From the NCBI GenBank assembly GCA_024236015.1, contig JACKLK010000010.1, positions 109,789 to 173,788 of the forward strand: 64,000 nt of DNA, read 5' to 3'. Below are positions 52,207 through 60,984 of this stretch, piece by piece; position 1 is the first letter of the stretch; each line of letters starts with the position of its first letter. The notes beneath the pieces were generated by a model. It was not told the origin of the DNA. It did not search any database and saw only the letters and a program-made list of their open reading frames with translations. A program made the position numbers and the translations under genes. The stretch comes from Rhodoferax sp. (lineage in GTDB: Bacteria; Pseudomonadota; Gammaproteobacteria; Burkholderiales; Burkholderiaceae_C).

Positions 52207-53403
52207 ATGGCACTTGAACACATCACCGTCCTCGATCTCACCCACATGTTGTCCGGCCCCTACGGCACGATGATGCTGGCAGACCTGGGCGCGCGCACCA
52301 TCAAGGTCGAGCCGCTCGAGAAGGGCGAGGGCACGCGTCGGCTGCTGGAGAACGATCCGGAGTATTCGCGCCATGGAATGGGCGCATATTTCCTTACCCT
52401 CAATCGCAACAAGGAGAGCGTGTGTATCGACCTCAAGAGCGAGGACGGTCGCGCGGTGTTTCATGACCTGGTGCGGCATGCCGACGTGGTCTACGATAAT
52501 TTTGCGGTAGGCGTCACCCGGCGCCTGGGGATCGACCATGCCACGCTGGCCAAGGTGAATCCGCGCATCGTCACCTGCTCGGTGACTGGCTTCGGCGAGA
52601 CCGGTCCCCAGACCCAGCGTCCGGCCTTCGACCAGGTCGTGCAGGCCATGGGTGGTGGCATGTCGATCACCGGGTCACCAGAGACCGGGCCGATGCGCAG
52701 CGGCATTCCGATCGGCGACCTGGGCGGAGGGCTATTCGGCTCCATGGGTGTGCTGGCGGCACTGGCCGAGCGTGAGCGCACCGGCGTCGGACAGCACGTG
52801 GACGTCTCGATGCTGGACGCGCAGATCTCGCTGCTCAACTACATGGCGACCATGTACCTGATGTCGGGCAACATTCCGCAGGGCATCGGCAACGGGCACT
52901 TCGTCCACGTGCCCTACAACAGCTATCCGACCGCCGACGGCCACATCATCGTCGCCTGTATCGGAGACGAATTCTTCACGCGTTTCGCCGATTGCATCGG
53001 TATTCCCGAGTTGCTCGATCCGGCATTCAGGAGCCAGCCGGTCCGTTACGCGGCCAAGGCCCGCATCGATGCGCTGGTGAGCGAGAAGATGAAGACACGC
53101 AGCACCGCAAGCTGGCAGGCGCAGCTGCAGGAGGCACGCATTCCGTGCGGCCCGGTGAACAACTTCCGCCAGGCACTGGACGATAGCCAGGTCCGTGCGC
53201 GCGACATGGTGGTCGACGTGCAGCTGCACAGCGGAGAAACCGTGCAGATGCCGGGCAACCCGATCAAGTTGTCGGCGGCGCGGCCGCGGCGCTACACCCA
53301 TCCGCCGCAACTCGGTGAACACACCGATGACGTGCTGGGCGGCCTCGCCGGCTACAGCGAGGAGCAGTTGGCGCATCTCAAGGCCCTGGGCGCGATCGCC
53401 TGA
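52207..53403 (+). CDS. CaiB/BaiF (class III) CoA-transferase
   Basis: A 398-residue CoA-transferase with LDLTHMLSGPYGTMMLADLGARTIKVEP, NRNKESVCIDLKS and the likely catalytic Asp in IPIGDLGGGLFGSMGVLAAL. It lies 33 bases after the isochorismatase-type gene and 22 bases before the HMG-CoA-lyase-like gene, which suggests that it makes the CoA ester then cleaved. It is distinct from both class III enzymes of half A. Confidence 0.86.
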   Translation: MALEHITVLDLTHMLSGPYGTMMLADLGARTIKVEPLEKGEGTRRLLENDPEYSRHGMGAYFLTLNRNKESVCIDLKSEDGRAVFHDLVRHADVVYDNFAVGVTRRLGIDHATLAKVNPRIVTCSVTGFGETGPQTQRPAFDQVVQAMGGGMSITGSPETGPMRSGIPIGDLGGGLFGSMGVLAALAERERTGVGQHVDVSMLDAQISLLNYMATMYLMSGNIPQGIGNGHFVHVPYNSYPTADGHIIVACIGDEFFTRFADCIGIPELLDPAFRSQPVRYAAKARIDALVSEKMKTRSTASWQAQLQEARIPCGPVNNFRQALDDSQVRARDMVVDVQLHSGETVQMPGNPIKLSAARPRRYTHPPQLGEHTDDVLGGLAGYSEEQLAHLKALGAIA

Positions 53404-53425
53404 GTCGATCCACCCGAGCTGTCCC

Positions 53426-54358
53426 ATGGAAACGATCCAGATTACCGATGTGTCGCCCCGCGACGGGCTGCAGAACCAGGCGATTCCGGTCGGTACCGAC
53501 GCCAAACTCGGATTGATCGAGCGCTTGGCGGCGGCCGGCGTGCGCAGCGTCGAAGTGACGAGTTTCGTGTCGCCCAGGGCGGTGCCACAAATGGCCGATG
53601 CAGCCGATCTTCTGCCTCGCGTGACGGCACGACTGCCGGGCGTGCGTGCTTCGGTTCTGGTGCCCAACCTCAAGGGCCTGGAACGCGCCAGCGCAGCCGG
53701 TGCGCAAGAGGTCGCGGTGGTCCTGTCGGCGACCGAAACCATGAACCGCAAGAACATCAACATGGGCCTGACGCAGGCGACCGACGTCAGCGCACAGACG
53801 CTGCAGGCCGCCAGGGAGCGGGGCCTGCGAACCCGGGCCTACGTCGCCGTGGCGTTCGATTGTCCGTTCGAAGGCGAGACGCCGCTGGACACCGTGGTCG
53901 CATTGGCGCAGCGCATGTACGCCGCAGGTGCCGATGAGGTCGTGATCGCCGATACCATCGGCGCGGCATCCCCCGGCATGGTGAAGCAGCGCCTGCAGGC
54001 TTTGGCGCAGGTCGTACCGGTCGCGCAACTGGCTGTGCATCTGCATGACACGCGCGGCATGGGGGTTGCCAACGCATGGGCTGCGCTGGAGGCCGGCGTT
54101 CGCCGCTTCGATGCCAGCGCCGGCGCCATTGGCGGCTGCCCGTTTGCGCCCGGAGCTGCCGGCAACCTGGCGACGGAAGACCTGGTGTTGATGGCGGAGC
54201 GCAGCGGCATGCGCACCGGCATCGACGTGTATCGCCTGCTCGACGCCATCGACTTCGCGCAGGATGCATTGCAGCGGCCGTTGGGGGGTCGATGCATCGC
54301 ATGGCTGCGTCGGCAGGCGCAGACGCATGCACGGGCAGGCGTGTCGGTGCCGGACTGA
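53426..54358 (+). CDS. HMG-CoA lyase-like enzyme
   Basis: A 310-residue TIM-barrel lyase of the HMG-CoA lyase/DRE-TIM family. It has TDVSPRDGLQNQ (Arg12/Asp13), the metal-binding HLHDTRGMGVANAWAALEAG and the active-site loop GAIGGCPFAPGAAGNLATED with the catalytic Cys. It would cleave a 3-hydroxy-3-methyl-type CoA ester to acetyl-CoA and a ketoacid. The actual substrate may be a citramalyl- or hydroxymethylglutaryl-like compound. Confidence 0.87.
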   Translation: METIQITDVSPRDGLQNQAIPVGTDAKLGLIERLAAAGVRSVEVTSFVSPRAVPQMADAADLLPRVTARLPGVRASVLVPNLKGLERASAAGAQEVAVVLSATETMNRKNINMGLTQATDVSAQTLQAARERGLRTRAYVAVAFDCPFEGETPLDTVVALAQRMYAAGADEVVIADTIGAASPGMVKQRLQALAQVVPVAQLAVHLHDTRGMGVANAWAALEAGVRRFDASAGAIGGCPFAPGAAGNLATEDLVLMAERSGMRTGIDVYRLLDAIDFAQDALQRPLGGRCIAWLRRQAQTHARAGVSVPD

Positions 54359-54438
54359 TTCGCGCGTCACTATCTTTCTGCGGCAGTTTTTCGGCCTCTC
54401 GGCACATCAACCTTCTGACATGACAAGGAAAAACTCTC

Positions 54439-55221
54439 ATGGACTTGCAACTCAAGAACAAACGTGTCGTCATTACCGGGGGTTCGCGCGGTATCGGGCT
54501 GGCCATCGCCGTGGCATTTGCCCGCGAAGGTGCGTTGCCGCAGATCGTCTCGCGCTCGCAGGAGTCCCTGGTCAAGGCGGCTGTGCTGATCAAGGAGCAG
54601 ACCGGTGTCGATGCGCAGACGCTGTCGGCCGACATGGCGACGGCCGAAGGTTTACAGGCCCTGATGCAGGCGGCCGGCGCGGCCGACATCGTTGTCAACA
54701 ACGCCGGAGCGATCCCGGGCGGCTCCCTGGGGGACATCGACGAGGCCCGGTGGCGGCAGTCCTGGGAGCTCAAGCTGTTCGGCTACATCAATGTCGTGCG
54801 GGCCATGCTCGAACGCATGCAGTCCGATGGCCGTGCCGGCGTGATTGCGAACATCATCGGCATGGCCGGCGCCGCTCCGCGCAACGAATACCTGGCGGGC
54901 TCCACGGCCAACGCGGCCCTGATGGCGTTTACCCAGGCCGTGGGCGCTGACAGTGTGCGCGAGGGCATCCGGGTGTTCGGCATCAATCCGTCACCCACGC
55001 GCAGTGACCGAATGGAAACCATGCTTCGCTCGCAGGCCGAGAAGAAGTTGGGCGATGCCGGGCGCTGGATGGAACTCACCAGCCACATGCCGTTCGGTCG
55101 CCTGATGGAGCCGAAGGAAGTCGCCGACCTGACTGTCTTCTGCTGCTCTCCTCTCTCGGGCTACCTGAGTGGCAGCGTGATCAACCTGGACGGAGGGCAG
55201 ATGTACGCCACCCCCAAGTAA
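54439..55221 (+). CDS. Short-chain dehydrogenase/reductase (SDR) with altered catalytic Lys
   Basis: A 260-residue Rossmann-fold protein with the cofactor motif TGGSRGIG (13-20) and NNAG (87-90). The catalytic Tyr151 is present (NEYLAGS), but the usual YxxxK Lys is Ser155, and the Ser of the triad is not evident (NIIGMAG). This departs from standard SDR chemistry. The C terminus (SGYLSGSVINLDGGQM) is normal. It lies 80 bases after the HMG-CoA-lyase-like gene in the same direction. Confidence 0.82.
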   Translation: MDLQLKNKRVVITGGSRGIGLAIAVAFAREGALPQIVSRSQESLVKAAVLIKEQTGVDAQTLSADMATAEGLQALMQAAGAADIVVNNAGAIPGGSLGDIDEARWRQSWELKLFGYINVVRAMLERMQSDGRAGVIANIIGMAGAAPRNEYLAGSTANAALMAFTQAVGADSVREGIRVFGINPSPTRSDRMETMLRSQAEKKLGDAGRWMELTSHMPFGRLMEPKEVADLTVFCCSPLSGYLSGSVINLDGGQMYATPK

Positions 55222-55258
55222 TTTGTCGATCTGCAACACGCCATCACGGGAGCTGCCA

Positions 55259-55999
55259 ATGGATCACCTGGGTTTTCGCATGAAGTTCGGCCTGCTCGGC
55301 CCATCGACCAACACGATCGTGCAGCCGGATATGGACGATATGCGGCCGGTCGGAGTCACCAATCACTACAGCCGCATCGAAGTGCCGAACATGGACGTCA
55401 AGTCCGATGCCGATTTCCTGCGGCTGGTCGACATCATCCTGGAAAACACACTGACGGCCGCGGACCTGCTCAAGAGCTGCGAGATGCAGTACCTCGTGAT
55501 GGGGATGTCGGCCACGACCTTCTGGAATGGACGGCGTGGGGCCGAGGCCTACCGCAACCTGTTGCGCGAGCGTGTCGGCGTCGATGTGTCGTGCGGCTCT
55601 TTTGCCACCGAAGCGGCGCTGCATGCGGTGGGGGCCAGGCGGATTGCCTTCCTGTCGCCGTATTTTCCGTCGGCCAACGCGCAGGTGCGCCGTTTCTACG
55701 AGGATTGCGGGTTCACCGTCGTGCGCGACATGTGCATGCGCCGGCCCACGCCAGTGCTGATCGCGCATACGCAGGACTCGGAGTGCCGCCAGGCCATCCT
55801 GCAGATCGACGGCGATGACGTCGACGCGGTTGTGCAGGTGGGCACCAACCTGTCGATGGTGCGGTTGGCGGCCGCGGCCGAACTTTTCCTGGGCAAGCCC
55901 GTCATTGCGATCAATACCGCGACGTATTGGCATGCGCTGCGCGCGGTCGGTATCGCGGATCGCCTGGCCGGCTTCGGGTCGCTGCTGAGCCACCACTGA
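55259..55999 (+). CDS. Asp/Glu racemase-superfamily protein, second paralogue
   Basis: A 246-residue protein similar along its length to the one at 50122: RMKFGLLGPSTNTIVQPDM, GVTNHYSRIEVPN, GMSATTFWN and VQVGTNLSM. It has the same non-cysteine residues at the two usual catalytic positions. ATG at 55259 follows GGGAG seven bases upstream. It closes the half B operon; a 14-bp palindrome CGGGCCCGGGCCCG (56007-56020) follows and may be a termination hairpin. Confidence 0.77.
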   Translation: MDHLGFRMKFGLLGPSTNTIVQPDMDDMRPVGVTNHYSRIEVPNMDVKSDADFLRLVDIILENTLTAADLLKSCEMQYLVMGMSATTFWNGRRGAEAYRNLLRERVGVDVSCGSFATEAALHAVGARRIAFLSPYFPSANAQVRRFYEDCGFTVVRDMCMRRPTPVLIAHTQDSECRQAILQIDGDDVDAVVQVGTNLSMVRLAAAAELFLGKPVIAINTATYWHALRAVGIADRLAGFGSLLSHH

Positions 56000-56006
56000 C
56001 GCCAGT

Positions 56007-56020
56007 CGGGCCCGGGCCCG
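56007..56020. repeat. GC palindrome between convergent genes
   Basis: CGGGCCCGGGCCCG is a perfect 14-bp palindrome in the 196-base gap between the second racemase-like gene and the convergent ssb. It has no T-tract. The rest of this gap shows no gene or recognisable site. Confidence 0.4.
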
Positions 56021-56195
56021 TCCCGGGAGCCTGCAACTTCCGTTGGCCTTGTGGCCGGGGCCGCATTATGTTGCGATGGTGTTCGCCCACCGGCTGCGCG
56101 CACCAGCCCGGGGCAAGCCCGAACAGGACACTGGCGGCGGTCAGTGGCGAAAGCCGGGCTGCAACTGCGGGGTCACGTACGGGCAACCCTGCGAT

Positions 56196-56690
56196 CTAGA
56201 ACGGAATATCGTCGTCCATGTCGTCGAAGCCGCTCGACGACGCGGGCTTGGCTGCCGCCGCCGGCGCCTGCTGGCGCGGAGCCGGCCGCGAGGGCGGGGT
56301 GTTCGAGCGGGCATAACCTTCGTTGTCGCCATCGTGGCTGCCGGGGTCGCCCATGCCTTCGCGGCTGCCCAGCATCTGCATCTCGTTGGCAATGATGTCG
56401 GTGGCGTATTTCTCGACGCCATCCTTGTCGGTGTATTTGCGTGTCTTGAGCCGGCCCTCGACATAGACCGAGCGGCCCTTTTTAAGGTATTGCCCGACGA
56501 TGTCGGCCAGCTTGCCGAAGAACGTCACGCGGTGCCATTCGGTCTCTTCGACCAGGTTGCCGTCCTTGCCCTTGTATCGGCTGCTGGTGGCGATCGTGAT
56601 GTTGGCCACCGGATCGCCGCTGGGCAGGTAGCGGACTTCGGGGTCGCGGCCGAGATTGCCGACGAGAATGACTTTGTTGACTGACGCCAT
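56196..56690 (-). CDS. ssb: Single-stranded DNA-binding protein
   Basis: A 164-residue SSB with an N-terminal OB fold ([31 protein letters not shown]-like [35 protein letters not shown]), a Pro/Ala/Ser linker, and the acidic tip DDMDDDIPF that binds replication and repair partners. Standard for the family. Confidence 0.96.
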   Translation of the reverse strand: MASVNKVILVGNLGRDPEVRYLPSGDPVANITIATSSRYKGKDGNLVEETEWHRVTFFGKLADIVGQYLKKGRSVYVEGRLKTRKYTDKDGVEKYATDIIANEMQMLGSREGMGDPGSHDGDNEGYARSNTPPSRPAPRQQAPAAAAKPASSSGFDDMDDDIPF

Positions 56691-56820
56691 GAGATGAACT
56701 CCACGAATGTACTGGGCCCATTATCAGCCCATCACGGCACGATTCCGCTTCGCCGACAATGCCTTCCTTCCCCCGCTTGATGGATTGCAGGGAGCTATCC
56801 AGACAACTGCAGACCCGCCC

Positions 56821-57504
56821 ATGCCCTCTGCTTCAGAATTTGCCTTCGATCTGGTCATGTTCGACCTGGACGGTACGCTGCTCGACACCGCCGGCGAACT
56901 GGCCGATGCCGTGAACGACACGCTGGCCGCACTCGGCCAGCGGCCGGTGACCGAGGCGCAGGTGCGCGAATGGATCGGCAACGGTACCCGGGAATTGCTG
57001 GTGTGCGCACTGGCGGACGCGAGTGGCCAGCCGCGCGAGGCCCTTCGGGAGTCCGGTGACCTGGCACGTGCCACTGCGATTTTCGATCCGCATTACGAGA
57101 AACGGTGCGGAACCCGCAGCCAGCCGTACGCCCATGCCGCGCAGGTGTTGCGCCAGCTGCGCGAACGCGGCTTGCAGCTGGCCGTGGTGACAAACAAGGA
57201 CAGCCGCTTCACCCGGCCGCTGCTGGCCCATCACCGGCTGGCACCGCTGCTCGATCAGGTGGTGTGCGGCGACGACGTGGCGCGCAAGAAACCGGCGCCC
57301 GACAGCATCCTGCGGTGCCTGTCGTCATGTCAGGTGGCGCCCGCGCGTGCGTTGTTTGTCGGCGACTCCGCCATCGACGTGGCCAGCGCCCGCAACGCCG
57401 GCGTTGTCGTCTGGGCCGTCCCCGGCGGTTACAACCAGGGCCAGCCGATCGCCTTGAGCCAACCGGACCGGTTGTTGCAGGACCTGGGTCAGTTGCTGGA
57501 GTGA
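56821..57504 (+). CDS. gph: Phosphoglycolate phosphatase (HAD family)
   Basis: Hydrolyses 2-phosphoglycolate formed during DNA repair or oxygenase reactions. The 227-residue protein has HAD motif I FDLDGTLLDT, motif II VVTNK, the motif III Lys in RKKPAPDSI and motif IV FVGDSAIDVASARNAG. ATG at 56821 (MPSASEFAF) begins just before motif I. It is divergent from ssb across 130 bases. Its end marks the border to the defence-type island. Confidence 0.9.
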   Translation: MPSASEFAFDLVMFDLDGTLLDTAGELADAVNDTLAALGQRPVTEAQVREWIGNGTRELLVCALADASGQPREALRESGDLARATAIFDPHYEKRCGTRSQPYAHAAQVLRQLRERGLQLAVVTNKDSRFTRPLLAHHRLAPLLDQVVCGDDVARKKPAPDSILRCLSSCQVAPARALFVGDSAIDVASARNAGVVVWAVPGGYNQGQPIALSQPDRLLQDLGQLLE

Positions 57505-57638
57505 AGGGCCAGCCACCGGCGGGGAGTCGGGCAGCGGCCACGGTCGGCCCTGCATCAGGGTTGAGCGCTATATTGCGTTCCTCCAACCTGTAACAAAGTT
57601 CGCGCTCCGCCCCTAGAATGCCCCCACAAGGGAGCGGC

Positions 57639-58211
57639 ATGACACCGGAGGCCAAAGCCAGACAAAGCATCGATGCACTGCTGGAGCAGGCCGGCTGGCA
57701 TGTCTGCGATATGGCCGACGCCAATATCCACGCCTCCCGCGGCGTGGCGCTGCGCGAGTTCCCGCTCAATGCGGGATTCGGGTGCGCCGATTACCTGCTC
57801 CATGTCGATGGCCGCGCGGCGGGCGTGATCGAGGCCAAGAAGGCGGGCAGCACGCTCACCGGCGTGGAAGTGCAGGTCGACGGAACCATCACCGTTCAAG
57901 GCACTACATATCTTGAGGACTTCAAGTTCACCGCCTTTCAGGCTGACGCCACCAATGTGGACCGTTTGCTTGCGAAGGTTGGAAACGTTGCGGACAACAC
58001 AATGGGCTTGATGGTGTCGATGAGCGGGAACAGCTCGGTGGCAGCGGCGCAAGCCTCAGGAAAGAAGACTCCGTTGATATTGTTGGTTGCTTCGCATGTC
58101 ATGTCAGTTCTTTACAGCGGATGGCGACTTGGTAAGTTGATGGCGCGGCTATGCCGTCAAGTCTCCCAGACGGGTGAGGCGTCTCTGGACGTCGCTGGAT
58201 TGCAGCGTTGA
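57639..58211 (+). pseudogene. hsdR: Chimeric restriction-endonuclease remnant (HsdR start fused to Mrr-like tail)
   Basis: The first ~79 residues (MTPEAKARQSIDALLEQAGW ... GCADYLLHV, VIEAKKAGSTLTGVEVQ) match the N-terminal nuclease domain of HsdR, the type I restriction translocase subunit, which normally has about 800-1100 residues. From about residue 80 the sequence changes to a tail like Mrr-type restriction proteins: TITVQGTTYLEDFKFTAFQ, then VADNTMGLMVSMSGNSSV. The helicase and most of the nuclease are absent. The frame is open and a GGGAG lies before ATG 57639, so a protein may still be made, but it cannot be a working HsdR. Confidence 0.75.
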
Positions 58212-58226
58212 ACGGCGAGAAGTATT

Positions 58227-59921
58227 GTGAACGCCGCCGACCTCACCGCCTTGCTCGACCGCCTGCGTGCCGAGCCCCGCGAGTCCGAATGGCTGGAGTT
58301 CAAGGCCAGGCGTGTGGATGCGCAGCTGTTGGGTGAGTACCTGTCGGCATTGGCGAACTCGGCCTGTCTGCTGGGCAAGTCACGCGGGTATTTGGTGTTT
58401 GGCATCGAGGACGGCAGCCACGCCGTGGTGGGGACCGGGTTCGATCCGCAGGCCGAGGCCGGCCAGGGCAATCAGTTGATGCCGCTGTGGCTGGCACTGG
58501 GTTTGCATCCGAATGTGGGGTTTGAAATTCATACCTGCCAATACCAGGGGCAGCGCGTGGTGTTGTTCGAGGTGCATCCTGCGTATGACCGGCCCGTAGC
58601 GTTTTATGGCAAGGCGTATGTGCGCAACGGCACCAGCAAGACGATGCTGGCCAGATACCCCGAAAAGGAACGCGCCATCTGGAGCCACCGCATCGACTGG
58701 AGCGCACAGGTGTGCGAGCAGGCCACGCTGGCGGATCTGGATCCGATGGCCATTGCCGAAGCGCGACGTCAGTTTGCCGAGAAGAACAAGACGAGGTCAG
58801 ACCGGTTGGCCGAATTGCAGGCTTGGGATGATGCGACTTTCTTGAACAAGGTGAAGTTGACCGTGCGCGGAGCGGTTACCCATGCAGCTCTGTTGTTGTT
58901 GGGGCGAGAGGAGTCTTCGTCACTGATGGCCCCGGCCGTGGCCCGCGTCAGCTGGATCTTGAAGAATGAGCGCAACGAAGAGCTGGACTACGAGCACTTC
59001 GGCCCGCCGATGCTGCTGAACGTGAACAAGGTGCTGGCGCGCATCCGCAACCTCACCATCCGCGAACTGCCGGACGGTACGCTGTTTCCGGTGGAGTTGA
59101 CGCAATACGACCCTTGGGTGATCCGCGAAGCGCTGCACAACTGCATTGCGCATCAGGACTATGGGCTGCGCGGCCGAGTGCAGGTGGTGGAGACGCCGCT
59201 CGCGTTGCTGTTGACCAACGTGGGCGGGTTCTTGCCCGGGCGAGTGGAAACCGTGATCGAGCAGGATGCACCGTTGGAGATCTACCGCAACCCGTATCTG
59301 GCCGAAGCCATGGTCAGCTTGAACATGATCGACACGCAGGGTGGTGGGATCAAGCGCATGTTCCAGACACAGCGTCGACGGTTTTTTCCGCTGCCGGATT
59401 ACGATCTTTCTCAGCCTGAGCGGGTGATGGTGATGTTGCGTGGGCGCATTCTGGACGTGCGCTACACCCGGCTGCTGATGGCCAACGGCGAATTGGACCT
59501 TGCCACCATCATGCTGTTGGACAAGGTGCAAAAGGGTCAACGCATCGCGGTCGACGAGGCCAGGCGACTGAGGGCGGCGAAACTGGTCGAAGGCCGATAC
59601 CCCAACATCTTGGTGGCGGGGAGTGTTGCGGCAGTGGCGGGCCAAAAGGCCCAGCACATCCGCAATCGGGGTTTCGACAGCCAGTACTACCGCGACCTGA
59701 TCGTGGCGCTGGTGCGTGAACATCAGCCTGTCTCGCGGGAGGATATCGACAAACTGCTGCTGGACAAACTACCTGAAGTGCTGACGGCGTCACAGAAGCG
59801 TACAAAGATTCACAACCTGCTTTCATCGCAGGCAGGCAAGACGATCCGGAATGTCGGATCTCGGTCGGGCTCGCAGTGGGTTCTTATGGAACCAAAAAAC
59901 AAAGACAAACAAACGAAATAG
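58227..59921 (+). CDS. AlbA_2 (Schlafen-like) DNA-binding and ATPase-domain protein
   Basis: A 564-residue protein. It begins with an AlbA_2/Schlafen-type domain (ESEWLEFKARRVDAQLLGEYLSALANSA, GYLVFGIEDGSHAVVG), followed by a GHKL-like ATPase core (VIREALHNCIAHQDYGLRGRVQV, LTNVGGFLPGRVETV) and a C-terminal winged-helix region. Such proteins are frequent in type I restriction and defence loci, with uncertain roles. The start is GTG at 58227, 15 bases after the preceding remnant. Base composition is lower in GC than in the core regions. Confidence 0.8.
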   Translation: MNAADLTALLDRLRAEPRESEWLEFKARRVDAQLLGEYLSALANSACLLGKSRGYLVFGIEDGSHAVVGTGFDPQAEAGQGNQLMPLWLALGLHPNVGFEIHTCQYQGQRVVLFEVHPAYDRPVAFYGKAYVRNGTSKTMLARYPEKERAIWSHRIDWSAQVCEQATLADLDPMAIAEARRQFAEKNKTRSDRLAELQAWDDATFLNKVKLTVRGAVTHAALLLLGREESSSLMAPAVARVSWILKNERNEELDYEHFGPPMLLNVNKVLARIRNLTIRELPDGTLFPVELTQYDPWVIREALHNCIAHQDYGLRGRVQVVETPLALLLTNVGGFLPGRVETVIEQDAPLEIYRNPYLAEAMVSLNMIDTQGGGIKRMFQTQRRRFFPLPDYDLSQPERVMVMLRGRILDVRYTRLLMANGELDLATIMLLDKVQKGQRIAVDEARRLRAAKLVEGRYPNILVAGSVAAVAGQKAQHIRNRGFDSQYYRDLIVALVREHQPVSREDIDKLLLDKLPEVLTASQKRTKIHNLLSSQAGKTIRNVGSRSGSQWVLMEPKNKDKQTK

Positions 59922-60065
59922 TAGCGGCAGCCAGGTTGACAGGCAAAAAATTATTTGTTTTCAATGGGTTAGCCTATGTTTGGCGGGTGGGTGGCGCTTT
60001 GCTTATCAAAGGAAGAATGTGCTTGATATCCATCTCAAGGGCGAAAGCATCAAGGGACTGCCGAC

Positions 60066-60947
60066 ATGACAACACCGTTTTCCCTCCGCATCTTCGTCGC
60101 CGACGGTGACCCCGACGGCCTTCGCCTGGTCGAGCGCTCCAACTGGGTCGGCAAGGCCCTCATCTTCCCGCGCGCCCTGCTGCCACAGGTGAAGCAGCGC
60201 CCCGAACTGGCGCAAACCGGCGTTTACCTACTGCTGGGTCCCCGCGAGGACGGCGAAGGCGACAAGCTGTACATCGGCGAAGGCGACCCGATCCGGCCGC
60301 GGTTGGAGAGCCACTACGCGCAGAAAGATTTCTGGACCCGCGCCATCTGCTTTGTCGCCGCAGCGGGGCAACTGAACAAGGCGCATGTGCAGTTCCTGGA
60401 AAGCAATCTGGTGCGGCTTGCGCTGGCGGCCAAGAGAGTGCCGCTGGACAACGGCAACCATCCGGCCGAACCCACGCTGCACGAAGCCGACCGCGCCGAC
60501 ATGATGGTGTTTCTGGACAACATGCTGGGCATGTTGCCGGTGCTGGGTGTGCATGCTTTCGAGCAAGCGCCGGTCAGGGAAAAGGGCATGGGCATCACGA
60601 CCCAACTGACCTGCAGGGGCAAGGGTGTTGTCGCGACAGGTTATGAGGCCAGCCAGGGGTTTGTCGTCAAGGCGGGCTCGCAGGCTGTCGCGGATACCGT
60701 GCCGTCCATGCAGCAACATGTGCGCGGCTTCTACGACATGCGCCAGGAGCTGATCGCCAATGGTGTTCTGGTTCTGGCCGGCTCGGATGGCAACCCGAAC
60801 TACCGGTTTGCGCAGGACTATGTATTCAGCGCACCGAGTTCGGCCGCCGCCGTCGTGCTTGGCCGCAGCGCCAATGGCCGCATCGAGTGGAAAGACGCGC
60901 AGGGTCATACGCTCAAGGAACTGCAGGAGCGGGAAGCTGGCGCGTGA
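60066..60947 (+). CDS. GIY-YIG nuclease with DUF4357 domain
   Basis: A 293-residue protein. It has a GIY-YIG endonuclease domain with GVYLLLG (52-58, the GIY strand) and KLYIGEGD (67-74, the YIG strand), Arg79 and a likely catalytic Glu in FLESNLVRL. The DUF4357 domain at the C terminus (GKGVVATGYEASQGFVVKAGS ... YVFSAPSSAAAVVLGRSANGRIEW) follows. This combination is common near type I restriction genes. The preceding 144-base gap is AT-rich, with no gene seen. Confidence 0.82.
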   Translation: MTTPFSLRIFVADGDPDGLRLVERSNWVGKALIFPRALLPQVKQRPELAQTGVYLLLGPREDGEGDKLYIGEGDPIRPRLESHYAQKDFWTRAICFVAAAGQLNKAHVQFLESNLVRLALAAKRVPLDNGNHPAEPTLHEADRADMMVFLDNMLGMLPVLGVHAFEQAPVREKGMGITTQLTCRGKGVVATGYEASQGFVVKAGSQAVADTVPSMQQHVRGFYDMRQELIANGVLVLAGSDGNPNYRFAQDYVFSAPSSAAAVVLGRSANGRIEWKDAQGHTLKELQEREAGA

Positions 60948-60984
60948 TGGCGTTCGATTTCCGGCTGACACGAAACATCATCGA

